Source: Aptenodytes patagonicus
Taxonomy: Eukaryota > Chordata > Aves > Sphenisciformes > Spheniscidae
Assembly: GCF_965638725.1 (NCBI RefSeq)
Contig: NC_134959.1
Location: 10,668,417-10,732,416 of the forward strand
Direction of reading: 5' to 3'
Length of the DNA: 64,000 bases
Shown in pieces: positions 46,253 to 59,745 of this stretch (within the stretch, counting starts at the first letter, position 1; each line of letters begins with the position of its first letter). The notes below the pieces were generated by a model. That model was given only the letters and a program-made list of their open reading frames with translations, made no database searches and had not been told where the DNA came from. The position numbers were made by a program, and so were the translations under genes.

Positions 46253-48804
46253 TCTGCTACAGGCCACCTGCCCAGGAAGACAGAGTGGATGAGGCCCTCT
46301 GTAGACAGATAGGAGCAGCCTCACGCTCACAAGCCCTGGTCCTCATGGGGGACTTCAACCACCCCGACATCTGTTGGAGGGACGACACGACAGGGCATAA
46401 GCAATCCAAGAGGTTCCTGGAATGCGTCGATGAGAACTTCCTTCTCCAAGTGAGAGGGAGGCCAACGAGGAGAGGTGCTACGCTGGACCTTGTTCTCACC
46501 AACAAGGAGGGGCTGGTGGGGAATGTGAAGCTCAAGGGCAGCCTGGGCTGCAGTGACCACGAAATGGTGGAGTTCAAGATCCTTAGGGCACCGAGGAGGG
46601 CGCACAGCAAGCTCGCTACCCTGGACTTCAGGAGAGCAGGCTTCGGCCTCTTCAGGGATCTGCTTGGCAGAGTATCATGGGACAAAGCCCTGGAGGGAAG
46701 AGGGCCCCGAGAAAGCTGGGTAATACTCAAGGATCACCTCCTTCAAGCTCAGGAGCGATGCATCCCAACAAAGAGGAAGTCAGGCAAAAATGCCAGGAGG
46801 CCTGCATGGATGAACAAGGAGCTCCTGGACAAACTCAAACACAAAAAGGAAGCCTACAGAGGGTGGAAGCAAGGACAGGTAGCCTGGGAGGAATACAGAG
46901 AAATTGTCCGAGCTGCCAGGGATCAGGTTAGGAAAGCTAAAGCCCTCATAGAATTACATCTGGCCAGGGACATCAAAGGCAACAAGAAAAGATTCTATAG
47001 GTACATCGGGGACAAAAGGAAGACGAGGGCAAATGTGGGCCCTCTCCGGAACAAAACGGGAGACCTGGTTACCCGGGAGACGGAGAAGGCGAAGGTACTC
47101 AATGACACTTTTGCCTCGGCCCTCACCGGCAAGTGCTCGAGCCGCACCGCCCAAGCCGCAGAAGGCAAAGGCGGGGACTGGGAGAATGACGAGCCACCCA
47201 CTGTGGGAGAAGATCAGGTTCGAGACCATCTAAGGCACCTGAAGGTGCACAAGTCCATGGGACCCGATGAGATCCATCCATGGGACCCGAGGGAACTGGC
47301 GGATGAAGTTGCTAAGCCACTATCCATCGTATTTGAGAAGTCGTGGCAGGCCGGTGAAGTTCCCACTGACTGGAAAAGGGAAAACACAACCCCCATTTTT
47401 AAAAGGGGAAAAAAGGAGGACCCGGGGAACTACAGGCCAGTCAGTCTCACGTCTGTGCCTGGGAAGATCATGGAACAGATCCTCCTGGAAGCTATGCTAA
47501 GGCACATGGAGGACAGGGGGGTGATTTGAGACAGCCAGCATGGCTTCACCAAGGGCAAGTCCTGCCTGACTGACCTAGTGGCCTTCTGTGATGAGTGACT
47601 ACATCAGTGGACACGGGAAGGGCTACAGATGTTGCCTATCTGGACCTCTGTAAGGCCTTTGACACGGTCCCCCACAACATCCTTCTCTCTAAATGGGAGA
47701 GGTATGGATTTGATGGGTGGACTGTCCGGTGGGTGAGGAATTGGTTAGATGGTCGCATCCAGAGGGTAGTGGTCAACGGTGGTCAATGTCCAGATGGGGA
47801 TTGGTGACAAGTGGCGTCCCGCAGGGGTGCGTATTGGGACCGGTACTGTTTGATATCTTCACCAATGACATAGACAGTGGGATCGAGTGCACCTTCAGCA
47901 AGTTTGCAGATGACACCAAGCTGAGTGGTGCGGTTGACACACCTGAGGGATGGGATGCCATCCAGAGGGACCTGGACAAGCTGGAGAAGTGGGCCTGTGT
48001 GAACCTCATGGGGTTCAACAAGGCCAAGTGCGAGGTCCTGCACCTGGGTCGGGGCAACCCCTGCTATCAATACAGGCTGGGGGATGAAGGGATTGAGAGC
48101 AGCCCTGCCGAGAAGGACTTGGGGGTACTGGTGGGTGAAAAGCTGGACATGAACCAGCAATGTGCGCTCCCAGCCCAGAAGGCCAGTCGTATCCTGGGCT
48201 GCATCAAAAGGAGCGTGGCCAGCAGGTCAAGGGAGGTGATTCTGCCCCTCTACTCTGCTCTGGTGAGACCCCACCTGGAGGACTGCGTCCAGCTCTGGAG
48301 CCCTCAGCATAAGAAAGACACGGACCTGTTGGAGCGGGTCCAGAGGAGGGCCACAAAAATGATCAGGGGGATGGAACACCTCTCCTCTGAAGAAAGGCTG
48401 AGAGAGTTGGGGTTGTTCAGCCTAGAGAAGAGAAGGCTTCAGGGAGACCTTATTGCAGCCTATCCGTACTTAAAGGGGGCTTATAAGAAAGATGGCGGCA
48501 GACTTTTTAGCAGGGCCTGTTGCGACAGGACAAGGGGGAATGGCTTTAAACTAAAGGGGGGGTAGATATGGACTAGATAGAAGGAAGAAGTTTTTTACGC
48601 TGAGGGTGGTGAAACACTGGCACAGGTTGCCCAGAGAGGTGGTGGATGCCCCATCCCTGGAAACATTCAAGGTCAGGTTGGACGGGGCTCTGAGCAACCT
48701 GATCTAGTTGGAGATGTCCCTGCCCACAGCAGCGGGGTTGGACTAGATGACCTTTAGAGGTCCCTTCCAACCCAAACTATTCTATGATTCTATCATTCTG
48801 TGAT
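46253..48804 (+). mobile_element. CR1 LINE, 5'-truncated (copy 2)
   Basis: From 46253 (TCTGCTAC) to the tail (TCTATGATTCTATCATTCTG) it matches positions 23683 onward of copy 1, with about thirty base differences by eye over 2.5 kb, roughly 99% identity. The 5' end falls inside the endonuclease domain. The 3' tails differ in length and sequence and the outside flanks are unrelated, so this is a separate retrotransposition and not a segmental duplication. Confidence 0.95.
46258..48565 (+). pseudogene. CR1 ORF2 fragment with the same two frameshifts as copy 1
   Basis: It keeps GDFNH and SDH of the endonuclease, then the RT region in three successive frames (to about 47529, 47595-47807, 47717-48565), with the breaks at the same points as copy 1. 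It also has a private stop: [11 protein letters not shown] at 47527-47529, where copy 1 reads REAIRDS. The [18 protein letters not shown] and FADD motifs are intact at the residue level. Confidence 0.93.
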
Positions 48805-51486
48805 CTATAGCATAGTACTGCTGTCGTGGACAGGACTGTAACATGAAGTGGTGGCTTAGATAGAAGCCAGTTCTTAGACATTAAGGCAAGGCTAACACTT
48901 AACTCATGCTGTTTAAAGTCTCTGCAAGTGGTTCTATATAACTGACAGATAACTGTAAGAAGTCTTTTTATTTTCCAGTAAGCAAGAATAGGCATTAAGA
49001 AAAAAAATAATTGGGAACTCGTGTTCTTATTCTGTTTAATCTTAATTCAAATGACAAGAACAATGAATGCATTAATCCTGTCTATCTTTTTTCTTGTGCT
49101 TGTACTTTCTATTGTTAATACATTAATTTCAAAGTGATGTCTGTCTTTTCTTCTGTGTTTTTTTGACACTTATTTTAAAAATCATTCTTTCACTTCCCTA
49201 AAACAGGAAATTCCTGATGTAGCTGTGTAGATATTTCTTTGAGTAAGCATTTTGTGGCAAAATTAGAGCTATTAAAATAGATGTGCATTCAGAAGTCAGA
49301 AGGAAAACTAAGGCTCAAACATCACTGTATCCTCCTTTAAATTGTGTCTTGTTACAATTTTCTGTCCCTTCTCCAAAAACTAAAAAAAAAAACCCCAAGC
49401 TCCATGAAAGCAAATACTATCCTCTCAAAAACAAGCAAGTATGAATGGGCAATCTGTCTAAGCAGATTTTTTTTAGTGTTTGTGAAGCTCAGAGGACTCA
49501 GACTGCAGCAAAAACCTGCATACACAGTTCAAAACTACCATGCTCACATTCAGCTAACTTGCTGTGTATGTAGTATCCAAGCTGAAAGCACAAACTGACT
49601 TTTCAAAATCTATTTCAATTTTAGATTAATTTAGTGATCCTAATTACACTAGGGGTAGTGTAAGCCAGGACTGATTAAGGAAAACAAAGTAACAGAAAAT
49701 CATGCGCTGACCTGAAAAATAAATTTGCTATGCTCATTTAAAAATTACTGAAGTATTTCTTGCATGCTTGTCTTTTTCCTTTGGTCTCTGTGGATTTGTA
49801 AACCTTATGTTCCATCCTGCAAAGGATGTGTTGATTTACATCGTAAACAATGCTTATGAAAGCATGAGGTTAAAAATAATGTATTGCCTAAATTTTTTTA
49901 GGTATACGCACTAGATGATACCCATTTTGCTGAGACTTGTCCTTATGTGAGGGAAGAATGTATTTGATACAGTGGGAAAAGAACAATCATAAAGTACAGA
50001 ACATTAGCAAGAAATACTAAATTGGGATTATTCAATATGAAAGTCTTAATGGTGTATCTTGCCTTCTTATGTTAGTGGATTAAATATAGGAATACATATC
50101 CTTAAAACGTATATACTGTGCTCACAGTCACTGTCTCTAATCAAAGTTGCCAATTATCATTACTTCACTAGATGTTGACCTGCCTTATTAGTCATCAGCA
50201 GCCAATATACTGTGTTACCATCTGACTCATACCGCATTTAATTGGATGCTGATGGATGAGTGAATTGTTTCAGATAAAATAAGAAACTGCTTACAAATGT
50301 TGTTGTGTTAAGCTAGGCCCTTTTGCTTTGTGAAAATGCGTTGTTAACAGTTATGCTACTGTATAGTCTAGGTTGGAGCACAGTACTTTCCCAATGTACT
50401 ACAAGAAGGACTGTGTCCTTGGGAGTTGGCTGATTTCAAAAGCCTGGATTTCAAAGCTGTACCAGAACAACTTTGGTGCACATCAGACAAATACCGAGGT
50501 TAGGTCACTAAACAAAAACTCCAGTTATTTCTTAACCATCTCTGGTTATGCAATTGTTAACACAGACAAGCTAGGGAGCCAATTTTAAGAAGCTGTTACG
50601 TTTCATAGTCTTAATTCTTTAAAAGATGATGATCACAACCTTTATTCATTAATGGGCATCTAATTCATCACTGGTTATAGTGGAAATACATTTTTATATT
50701 GCAGTACAATTGTTCATACTGCTTTATAAAGACTGTGCAATTATTTCTATTATTGATGTCTATTTGGTGGATTTATAGCTTGTCTGTAAAACGTATAACC
50801 TGCCAAGCTACAGCATTAGAGCAATCTCTATCTGGAAGTAATTTAAAGTGGTCATTTTTAATTCATGAAAAGGTTTTTCTTTTTAAAAAAAGTTTCAAAG
50901 CATTCACAGCCTTTTCAGTAGCATATAGAACTCTAATTTTCATTTAAAAATGAAAAATGCAATAATTTTCTGTTGGTCTAGCTAAACTGAAATGGTTTAT
51001 AGTCACAAGTTTCACAGTCTCACACACTCTGATTTTCAAAAAATGGGAATGTTTGGAGGTAATCAACAAAATATCACAGGGAAATAAACCCTGCAATTCT
51101 TTTTTTTTTCCTTAGGGAAGGGATCAAAAACCTTAATTTTCTATGAAAAGGCAATTCAGAACTTCCATCAGCACTTTTTAAAGTTAAATGGCTTATTCAG
51201 GAACAGCTTAGATGAAATGAAGTATTAATTTTTAAAGTTTCACTGTCTATAACTTGAGCAGACCGATTCAGACTGAATCATGACAATATAGTGCCATTAA
51301 TCTTTATGGCCATGTGTGTTTTATCTGACCTTGTGATGAAACTTGATACTTGTGCCATAACTGGATTTGAAACATGCCGCTTCCTGCACAGTAGAAATTT
51401 GGATCATTATTGAAAGCTTGCTCATTTCAAATCCCTTTATGAATGGTCACTAGCTAGAGGCTGACTTGTATTAGCAATGGTATGAT

Positions 51487-51560
51487 GGGGTGTTTTGTTT
51501 TGTGGGGTTTTTTTGGGGGGTTGTTTGTTTGGGGGAGGGGGGTTGTTTGTTTTTTAGGGT
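51487..51560. repeat. G/T-rich low-complexity tract with G-quadruplex pattern
   Basis: Runs of four to six G (GGGG, GGGGGG, GGGGG, GGGGGG) are separated by T-rich loops of 1-12 bases in an otherwise AT-rich region. Confidence 0.75.
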
Positions 51561-51744
51561 TAGTGCACATTTTACTGAATTGCCTGGGAATTCCAGGGGT
51601 CTAGCATACTGCTGGGAGAGCTGAGCTGACTAATGGCACCAGATTGTGAATGTTCTTTGGCATCTCAAGATTAAAGAAACTGACTCATTTTGGGATATTT
51701 TTATTCATAATAAGAAAAGTAATAGTAAAAGGAAATCTGACATT

Positions 51745-51915
51745 TAACATTTATTATTTGTAAAATTTGGTCCCAAATGCTTTGTTTAGTTTTCAGATAG
51801 TCTTTGGAAAGCAGTAACTATTAGTTCTCCCTTACTGAACATGTCTATTTCAGAGTCTGAGACTGCTGAGACAGGATGTTAGCAACTTTGCAAAAGTTAC
51901 TGTGTGTTTTGGGCT
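51745..51915 (-). repeat. MIR-type SINE fossil
   Basis: ACATTTATTATTTG at the left, GTAACTATTAGTTCTCC in the centre, then TTTCAGAGTCTGAGACTGCT and GTTAGCAACTTTGCAAAAGT follow the reverse MIR order (CATTTATT, TACTATTATTATCCCC, GATGAGGAAACTGAGGC, GTTAAGTAACTTGCCCAAGGTC). A tempting splice-bounded open frame inside it is therefore not taken as an exon. Confidence 0.6.
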
Positions 51916-54506
51916 GATGGAATTTATGCCAATGATACTGTAAAGTAATTATCTGAGAACAGATTTGTCCTGGTCACTAGGGCAGAAAGCTTTCCTGTTG
52001 TTATGAAATGATTGTTAGGAATGACTGTTCCTTCTTAGTTGCAACGTGTTGGGAGTGGGTGAAAACATGATGTTAAAACCTGGAGTTTTTATGGGTAAAA
52101 GTAAATCCATTATAAGCTTTCAGATACCCTGTCTTCAAGATCTATTTCTGTCTAAAGGCCATACAGTAAAGCTTAAAAAGATGCTAACCATAAGCTTCAA
52201 GAAAATGGAGAAGTCTTTAAGCCAAATGATTCTTTGATGTACCTATGTGATTCTGACCTCACTTTTCAAATATAAAATCTCTGTTCTTATACCACTGAGT
52301 ATCTGAAGAAGACTTCAACTAGCTGAGTAAAATCCACTTGTAAGGATTGATGGTCTCCAGCATTATGGTTGGTGTGGAAGCTTTATCTCTGTCACCTTCC
52401 ATAGGTGCTCTCTGAAGCTTCCATCTCTGACATTCAATCCTCATATCCATGAACATTTGGGACACTTTATTTTCATGATGTATTTTTTACAATTCTGATG
52501 ACAACTCTATTTCTATTTGACATGTTTCTTTTTACTCTTCAGGGCTTGTTATTTCTTTCCCATGATTATCATTCAAGTTTCTTAAGGAAAAAGTTCATTC
52601 AATGTGAAGGCATTTTTTTGGTTGTAAGAGCACAAAACTGGGAGCAAAACTTTTCCTTGAGTTATGTTCAGGAGATATGACTGACTAAAGTTGTATTTAT
52701 GTGAACAGAAATCAGCTGAAGACCTCTGAACATCCAAAATACTGCTGAGGCTCTTCACAGCATTCTCCTCCTATTGCTGGAACCCTGACTGAAATATGGC
52801 GTTTTCCAACTTTGCAGAGTTCCCACTACTTTAACAGTAACTATGAAAATGTAGTCTATGTACTTCTAACTTTATTTGCTTTTCCCACAATACTCTATGC
52901 ATTTAATTTTTAATATAAATACAGCTGATTGATATAAGATGTTTCGCCTTTCTTTATTGTCTTCTGAAATAGTAACTGCTGTCAAGATGAAATTATTAGG
53001 AGGGTGGGAAAGAAAACAGGCTCCTATCTGTTTATATATATAAATATATTTTAAGCTATCTTTTACTGTTGTATTTCTTTGAATTGGGGAAAAAATGCTC
53101 TCTTTTGGCAGTTTTCTCCGAGGACTGTGAATTGTTTACAGACAAAGTTAGAGAGTAACTGCAGCAGTGAATGAAACATGACCACATGTTTCTACCACAC
53201 TTTAGACTGGGCAAAAAACCTGCTTTTATGTTTGTGTCTAGCTGGGCAATAGAGAATGTGAAGATCCCTAATTTTAAATTGTACTTTTTGAGATGTTTTG
53301 GCAGTATGCATAGCTTTGCTCTGATACTCACTTGATCAGACACCACTTATCAACTGCTTTATTTCTGTGTTCTTTTATCTAGCGTTTCACCTTCTTAGAG
53401 GGAGCACAACAGGATTAATGAGATAAGATTATCTTTTACAAGGCACTGGAAACGGCAAAATAATAAGATGTACTAATACTGCCTTTAATCTAATGTACAA
53501 AGGATTTTAAACCTTAATTCTATGATAGGTTTTGTTTTGTTCTCATTATATTTAATTAAAAACTCAGTTTCAAGCTAACAGTTGTCCAGGAAAAGACAGG
53601 GAAATGGAACAAATAGAACATAATTTGTTTACAGTTCAGAAGGCACGTTTTCAGTTAAAAACACAACTGCATGCATATGAACTTGTATTAATACACAGTT
53701 GCCAAATAACCACACTGTACTGCTTCCTCTGCCTGAGCTATTATACTTGATACTTTGGGTTTGCCAGGGGAACAGGAATATAGTCTCAGCCAAGGACACA
53801 GATTGAAGCATTTGACTTACTTGCTAATAAGGGCTTTTGTATGGTATCCAAGATTACCTCTGTTTTACTGGTGAACTGAGGAATATTGTCTGTGGCTGCT
53901 ATTTTGAGTTTACTTGCACATCTTTCTGAAAAGACCAATGACGACATGCTTTTTGAACTTGAAAAATCTCTATTGCTAATGGCTACACATCCATGTCACT
54001 TGGAATGTTTCTTTACTGTAGCTGTGTCTAAGTATTTGTATTCTGGAAGTTGGGGGGGACTCTTTGCATGGAAAAGTACCAGTTAAAGTTCTATCCACTT
54101 CAGACAATAGTAGAAAGATACATTTGTCAATGAACAATTTTCATACATTTTTTTCTTGTATATGTTTTCAAAATTGTAACTGAAAATCACAAGATAGTAT
54201 AAAACCTAGAATGACTCTGAGCGGAATGCATGCTTTCATTTCAGTGTGAATTTCCTCTTACCGATATTTGTATTGACTTCACCTTTTGAAGAGAAGAGCC
54301 AAATTCTCTACCATAAATGTCTGAAATTCTACTCAAGTCTATAAACCATCTTAAAGAAGGGCACCTGGCCCTTTTAAAGCAAGGATGACTTGAATAGACT
54401 CTATGGCTAACATAGACTATTTTTTTGAACTAATTTCACAGTAAAAGTTTCCCATGTTTTTAAAAACCAGAAAGATATTTTTCAACCTTCAGTCTTCAAG
54501 ACTGAA

Positions 54507-54522
54507 TTTTTTTTTTTTTTTT
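54507..54522. repeat. Poly-T run
   Basis: This is a homopolymer of 16 T. No retroposed sequence is recognised next to it on the minus strand. Confidence 0.8.
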
Positions 54523-57500
54523 GATCTACGGATATTCTAAAATTACCTCCTTCTGAGTATAAAAGTAGTAGCGCTTCAGTACCCTGCTGAAACGATTAAC
54601 CAAGCTTCCCAAAGAGTTCTTAAAGTCTAAAATAGATGAAGTCATATCCACAGTATGAAACAGCATTTGTCATACCAAGTTTTAAGGTAGCTAATACCTG
54701 GGCTATGGGATACGTCCAAATAAGATTCTGGTTCCAGAGTTAGTTTATGCACAGAAAGTTTTGCCATCTCTGCAGTAGCAGCAAAGCTATGTCTTAGATT
54801 ACAACAGTATATTGTGGTGTTGTGATATAAAAGCACATTTATGACTAACCATACCCAAAATTTGTCTGGTAAAGAACAAGCACTGCAATTACTTCTACAT
54901 GTGGAAATGGGACATTAATGAGACTGATCCACCAAAGAGAGCAGTGTTGGAACTGGAGGTATAAAAACACACAAGCAGTTTGTTCAAGTGGTGAAAAACA
55001 AGTTACAGAAGCAGCATTCAACTGTGTCCCCTTGGGCCATCTCTGTGGCCCACTGCAAGAACAGACTCAATCTATAACTCAAAAACTAGGGTAGAAAAAG
55101 GGTAGAAGTAGTAGCTGTTCAGATTTAATTAGGCTTTCAAAATTTGGCTAGAATGCTCAAGCAACTGATCTAAAGGGAAACAGAACAATTCTGTTTTAGT
55201 CATGTGACTGCATATGAAAGCAAAGTAGATAGCTCATTTCACTACAATCTAAATGAAATGCAATATCATAATTTATTTATCTGTTTTGGCTAACTTTTTG
55301 TGCCTGTTCTGCATTTAATAGGCTGACAGCCTATGTTTCAACAACTGTGTTTTAGGAGCAAGAATGTATTCTTTTTTACAGTTCCACTTAGGCAAAAGAC
55401 AGATCCTCATCAGTCACCTTACACTTTTCTTTCCCCAAAGTATATGTAGGAAATGGAAGAGTTGAACTAAACACAAGAAGGAACAATGTCAATTGTGGGC
55501 AGAATTTCTAGACTCTGTGTGTTAATCAAAGGAAGAAAAGACGATAGTGTAAACAGTCTCACTGTCTGGAAACAAAGGCATCTTTCTAGACTTTTGCTTT
55601 AGGAAACAAACAGGTTGCTTTGCTGATGCCTCACAACTCAGAGCATGTACGCAAGAGAGCTTGTTTGAAATATGGTGCTGAGCATTGTCTGCTTTACGGT
55701 AAAAATAGCACAGCTCCTCCAGAAAAGAGGCAGTAAATCTACTGTTGAAATCTGGAGGTAAGAAGAGCAGAGGTACTGTATTCAGAGATGCTTGTCTTCA
55801 AGAAATGGTAAAAATGTTCTAGTTTTGCACCCTTTGCTATGAGTGGATAGGGCTTCACCTGCAGGACTTCTTTTGATTTCCAGCACGGGAAAACAAGGAA
55901 GGTGCCTTAATGAGAACTTGTACCAAAAATGTGTTTCTAGTGCATCTATTTTTTAGTACAGATTATTTAGACTTTTATAGTTCTGACTACAAAAATACTT
56001 TAAACTAGGCAAGTTTTCTGTGATTCCAATCTTTATCCTGTGCGTTCAGAAATTTGCTAATCTACAGTGCATTCACGTCTGCTGAAAAGTCTATTTATGT
56101 CTGTTTCTGGAAAGGGAGGGTTCTTCCTCTGTGAGCTAAGAAAAGGTGAATACACATGACTGTCAGTCTAGAGAAATCCCCCAGCTCTGACTGACAGCTG
56201 GTGCACGTATTACACAGATGACTAGAACTATTCAGTTCTCGGTAAACCGCCTACTGACTACTTATCTGCCTCTTGCTTGCCAAATGTTAATTACACAAAT
56301 GTCTGTCTCTCTGTCAAGTGTATATGTTGGGATTGTGGAGCATTTGACTCAATGCTAGATGTGTACTTTATCAGTCATCTGGCCTGCTGTCAGCAGAGTC
56401 CTCATTTCCACCTAGCACATCAAACCGGGGACGAGAAAAGCCTCCCTAAAGATTACGTACTTGACAATTTACATGGGACGTACTCAAACAGTGATGCTCA
56501 CATTTGACACCAGGTTTTAAAAAAATCTTGGAAATAAACTGGTAACACTTATGTGTAAAAACAACAGTAATATTGCTCTATGGTCTTTAATTGATAGTTG
56601 TTTTGATTCTTCCCCTTTAAAGGCTAAATTACAAGGGGATTTCAGACATTAATAATGAGTTGTTTGTCCCTTGTATAATGGCATTCATCTTTTTTGGTGT
56701 TATTTCAGGCTGAAATGAAGAAAATTCAGAATTACTCCCCTCTACCTGGCAACCTGCTGTCGACTGCAGGTTGTGTACATTGTCCCAAGCATTCTTACTG
56801 CTTGTCTGACTCAGACTGAGTAACGTAATCATAAACCTTATGTATTTAAGATATATAAATAGTGTTTCTAGTTAAAAACAGACAACCAAGCTAGTAGAAG
56901 AAGGAAAGAATCAAGGTTTTGACCTGTTGTTTTGGGGATCAGTCTGGAGAAATTCTTATTCCATTGGGGTCACTGAATCCACACAAGTGTAATGAACTCG
57001 GGAAACTTAGCTTGGGTATTTATAATGTATCAGAAAGTTCTCCACAGCAGGTTATAACTATCATCCTTTAGAGTATGTAAGCTGGTAAGTCAATAGTAAG
57101 ATGAGTAGTAGTCTGCACCAGAGTTTGTTTACAAAGTGAATTACTGGCATGAATTTAGTCTGCTAGCTATTTTGCAGTAGCTCTGTGTCCTCTTAAGACA
57201 GTTCTTTAATGAAAAATGGTGCACAGTGGAATGCAATGCCATTCACGGAACAATATATATAGCTAGCTACAGCATGGCACTGAAGAGTGACCAGCTTTCA
57301 CTCACTCCAAAGACAGCAAGTAGTTACTGGGGTGCAATGCTGTTCCTTAGTTAAAAAAAACTGTTGGTAGGACCTTTTGTACAGCTCTGTGTTGATATGA
57401 CTGCTTCACTTTGGTTCTGGTCACAGCTTGCTGAAGGAGATCTACACCATCTTTCATTTTAAGGGGAAGGCATGCCCTCGGAGCATCTTTGTGCATGTGG

Positions 57501-59284
57501 ACTGATTTTCTTTTTGAAGTGTTTGCACATAGGAGGTAGTGCAAAATAGATAATAAATAGTATACCCTGGCTTAATGGTCATGCTGTAGACAAGCCTGTT
57601 AGTCACTCCTCAGCAAAGATTGTCTGCCCTGGAAGAGTTTAGCAAAAGAGGTTTCTTCCACTGTAATTTTCTAACTTTCTAACTCTTTATTAATTATAAA
57701 ATTAATAAAAATGAGAGAAATCCGGTGTATGACAATGCCGCTCCTCTCTGATAATGGCTGCATCTCTCTTAAGCTTTGATACTTAGCAGTATTTTAGTAT
57801 GTTTTATGACAAGTGTCAGAATTAAAAATCACTGCTGAATTTCTAAGGTAAACGAAGGGAACTTTATCCTACTCAAAACAGCTGTTTTACTATATATTTT
57901 TCTGTTGCCCGTATTCTGGCTGACAGTGTAAGCTATGGCTCTCTATTAATTGTAGTTGAGCCTGTTTCATGTTGTTTTCCCAAATAAAGCAGTTCTGGCT
58001 TTAGACACAGTACAAGATACATACTCTTCCGTGGGCTGTTCCCTGTAGTCAGACCTGACTGTGGAGATCTGAAAAAGGCAAAGAAGAAATCTGCTAAAGC
58101 ACAGGGACATACGTACACAGATACATGCATATACATTTTATATCAGCTTTTAGAAATAAAACTCACTTCTCTCACTTACCTTATCCAAAAAGCATAGTAA
58201 CTTTTTGATCCTTTTGTTTTCTTTTGTTCTTTTCATTTTAGTGTTTACAGGAAAAGCTTTCCATGGGACGTTATAGTCTCTCTTTCAGCATTTGAAATGG
58301 TGAAATGCTAAAAGGAGAGGGAGATTATGTACAGAAGGAGAGGAACAATTTACTATTTGGATTAACATCCATGAATAAATTCATTGGCATGCCTTAGGGG
58401 GGAAACTCTAAAGGACTGAATTTTTACTTAATGACCAGTGGATATTAACATTAGTGAACAGCTAAAATGAATAGGTATATGAAGCTCTGTATTCAGCTGT
58501 AGCAATTGCTGCCCAGGCTTTGAATCTAATCTGGTCAGATTTTCAATCGTTTCAAAGTAATTGTGAAATTAATTGCATTCAGTAGTCTTAAAAAGTATAC
58601 CTTGAGTATACCCTGCTAAAATAGGACAAGTTGGAATCATCCTACTTTCAGCCTTAAGCAGCCTTAATGCACTGGTATTTAGGAACACATTTATTTACAG
58701 AAGAAAAGTCCTATTCACAGACTTCTTGTGAAATTCACTTTTAATATTATTTCAAATATTGGTAAAGTGTCCATAACTGATTTTTTTTCCTTGTACTTTT
58801 ATTACATATATTGGCTGTTAAGTCGTATTGATCAGAAAGGGAACATGAGCAAGAAACTTCAATGAAAAAAAGCATTAAGCTGAGAGTTGGGGATCTGTTC
58901 CAGTTTTTCTGATGATGAGCCATGGATTTGTTTTTGCCGTACTTCTTTACCTTCCCACTATTTGTCTGTCCTGAATAACGTATAGGGACTGCTCTCTTTG
59001 TTCTGTGTCTGTATAGTGCCAAGTACAAGGCCTAGAGAATTTCTTAACTGCAGGCATTAAAGAATAGTAAACCATACCAGTAACTAGCATTACAGCTACT
59101 AAGTCTGAAGGCAAGTTGAAAGCAAATCTTCAGTCCCATAGAACTGAAGTAGTGCTGAAATGAGACCTTATAATACTAAAAATTTCTGCCACAATTTAAA
59201 GAAGTATTTGTTGGAAATCATCAAGTTAGGCAACCAACAGCTTTCAATCATAAACTACTTTAACTCTGTAGGCTGATGTGGGTC

Positions 59285-59745
59285 TGCCAGCTGAATTCAT
59301 GGCCTCTAGCCTTGGAGATTTTCAAACCTCGCTGGGTAATCTGTTACTTTTTTTAACCACCCTTGTTATAAAGAATATTTTTCTTATGCCTTTCCCTTGT
59401 TGCAACTTGTGACTACTGCTCTTTGTGCTTTTGTGGTGTCCCTTTGAGAATAGTCTGTTGCTGTCTTCTTGATAAGCCCCACCTTTAGGTAGCAGAAGAC
59501 AACACTTAAATGCCCTTTTGGCCTTCTCTTCTCCAGGCTAAACAAACCCCATTCCCTCACGGTCGTCTCACATGCTACCTGTTTGAGACCCCTACCATCC
59601 TTGTGGCTCTCTACTGTACCCTCTCCAGTAGAGAGAGCTGGGAGACCCAAAATTGGACACAGTATTCCAGATGTGGCCCCTCACATGGCCTCTTCTCTCT
59701 TTTAAAGTTGTCTTTCCAGAGCGTCTACTTGTTTCTGTCTCTGGT
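59285..59745 (-). mobile_element. Old CR1 fragment, inverted
   Basis: On the minus strand it encodes [20 protein letters not shown], which aligns with [20 protein letters not shown] in the C-terminal part of CR1 ORF2 in copies 1 and 2. Plus-strand phrases such as AATTGGACACAGTATTCCAG and ATGTGGCCCCTCACATGGCC are the reverse of well-known CR1 3' sequence. It is more diverged than the two large copies and carries stops, so it is an older insertion from another subfamily. Confidence 0.85.

Larger units (their letters stand above)
48805..59284. other. Gene-poor AT-rich interval
   Basis: I can support no gene here. A MIR fossil (about 51745-51915), a G/T-rich tract (51487-51560) and a T16 run (54507-54522) are present. 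Open frames at 49344-49598, 50699-50947, 52498-52680, 53056-53346, 53886-54086 and 58747-59028 were examined and not accepted as genes. Confidence 0.5.

Noticed and set aside
22086-48804. The CR1 pair as a segmental duplication
   Set aside because: Homology stops exactly at a 5' truncation point and at different tail repeats, and the flanks are unrelated, so two retrotransposition events fit better.
51854-51948. Splice-bounded frame reading SLRLLRQDVSNFAKVTVCFG
   Set aside because: It looked like a helical exon, but the DNA follows the reverse MIR core (GAGTCTGAGACTGCTGAG, TTAGCAACTTTGCAAAAGT), so it is repeat-derived.
53886-54086. Open frame reading LSVAAILSLLAHLSEKTNDD
   Set aside because: It has a helical appearance, but there is no good donor before the stop, no matching neighbour exon, and a weak MIR-like start (CCTCTGTTTTACTGGTGAAC). 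It is not strong enough to call.
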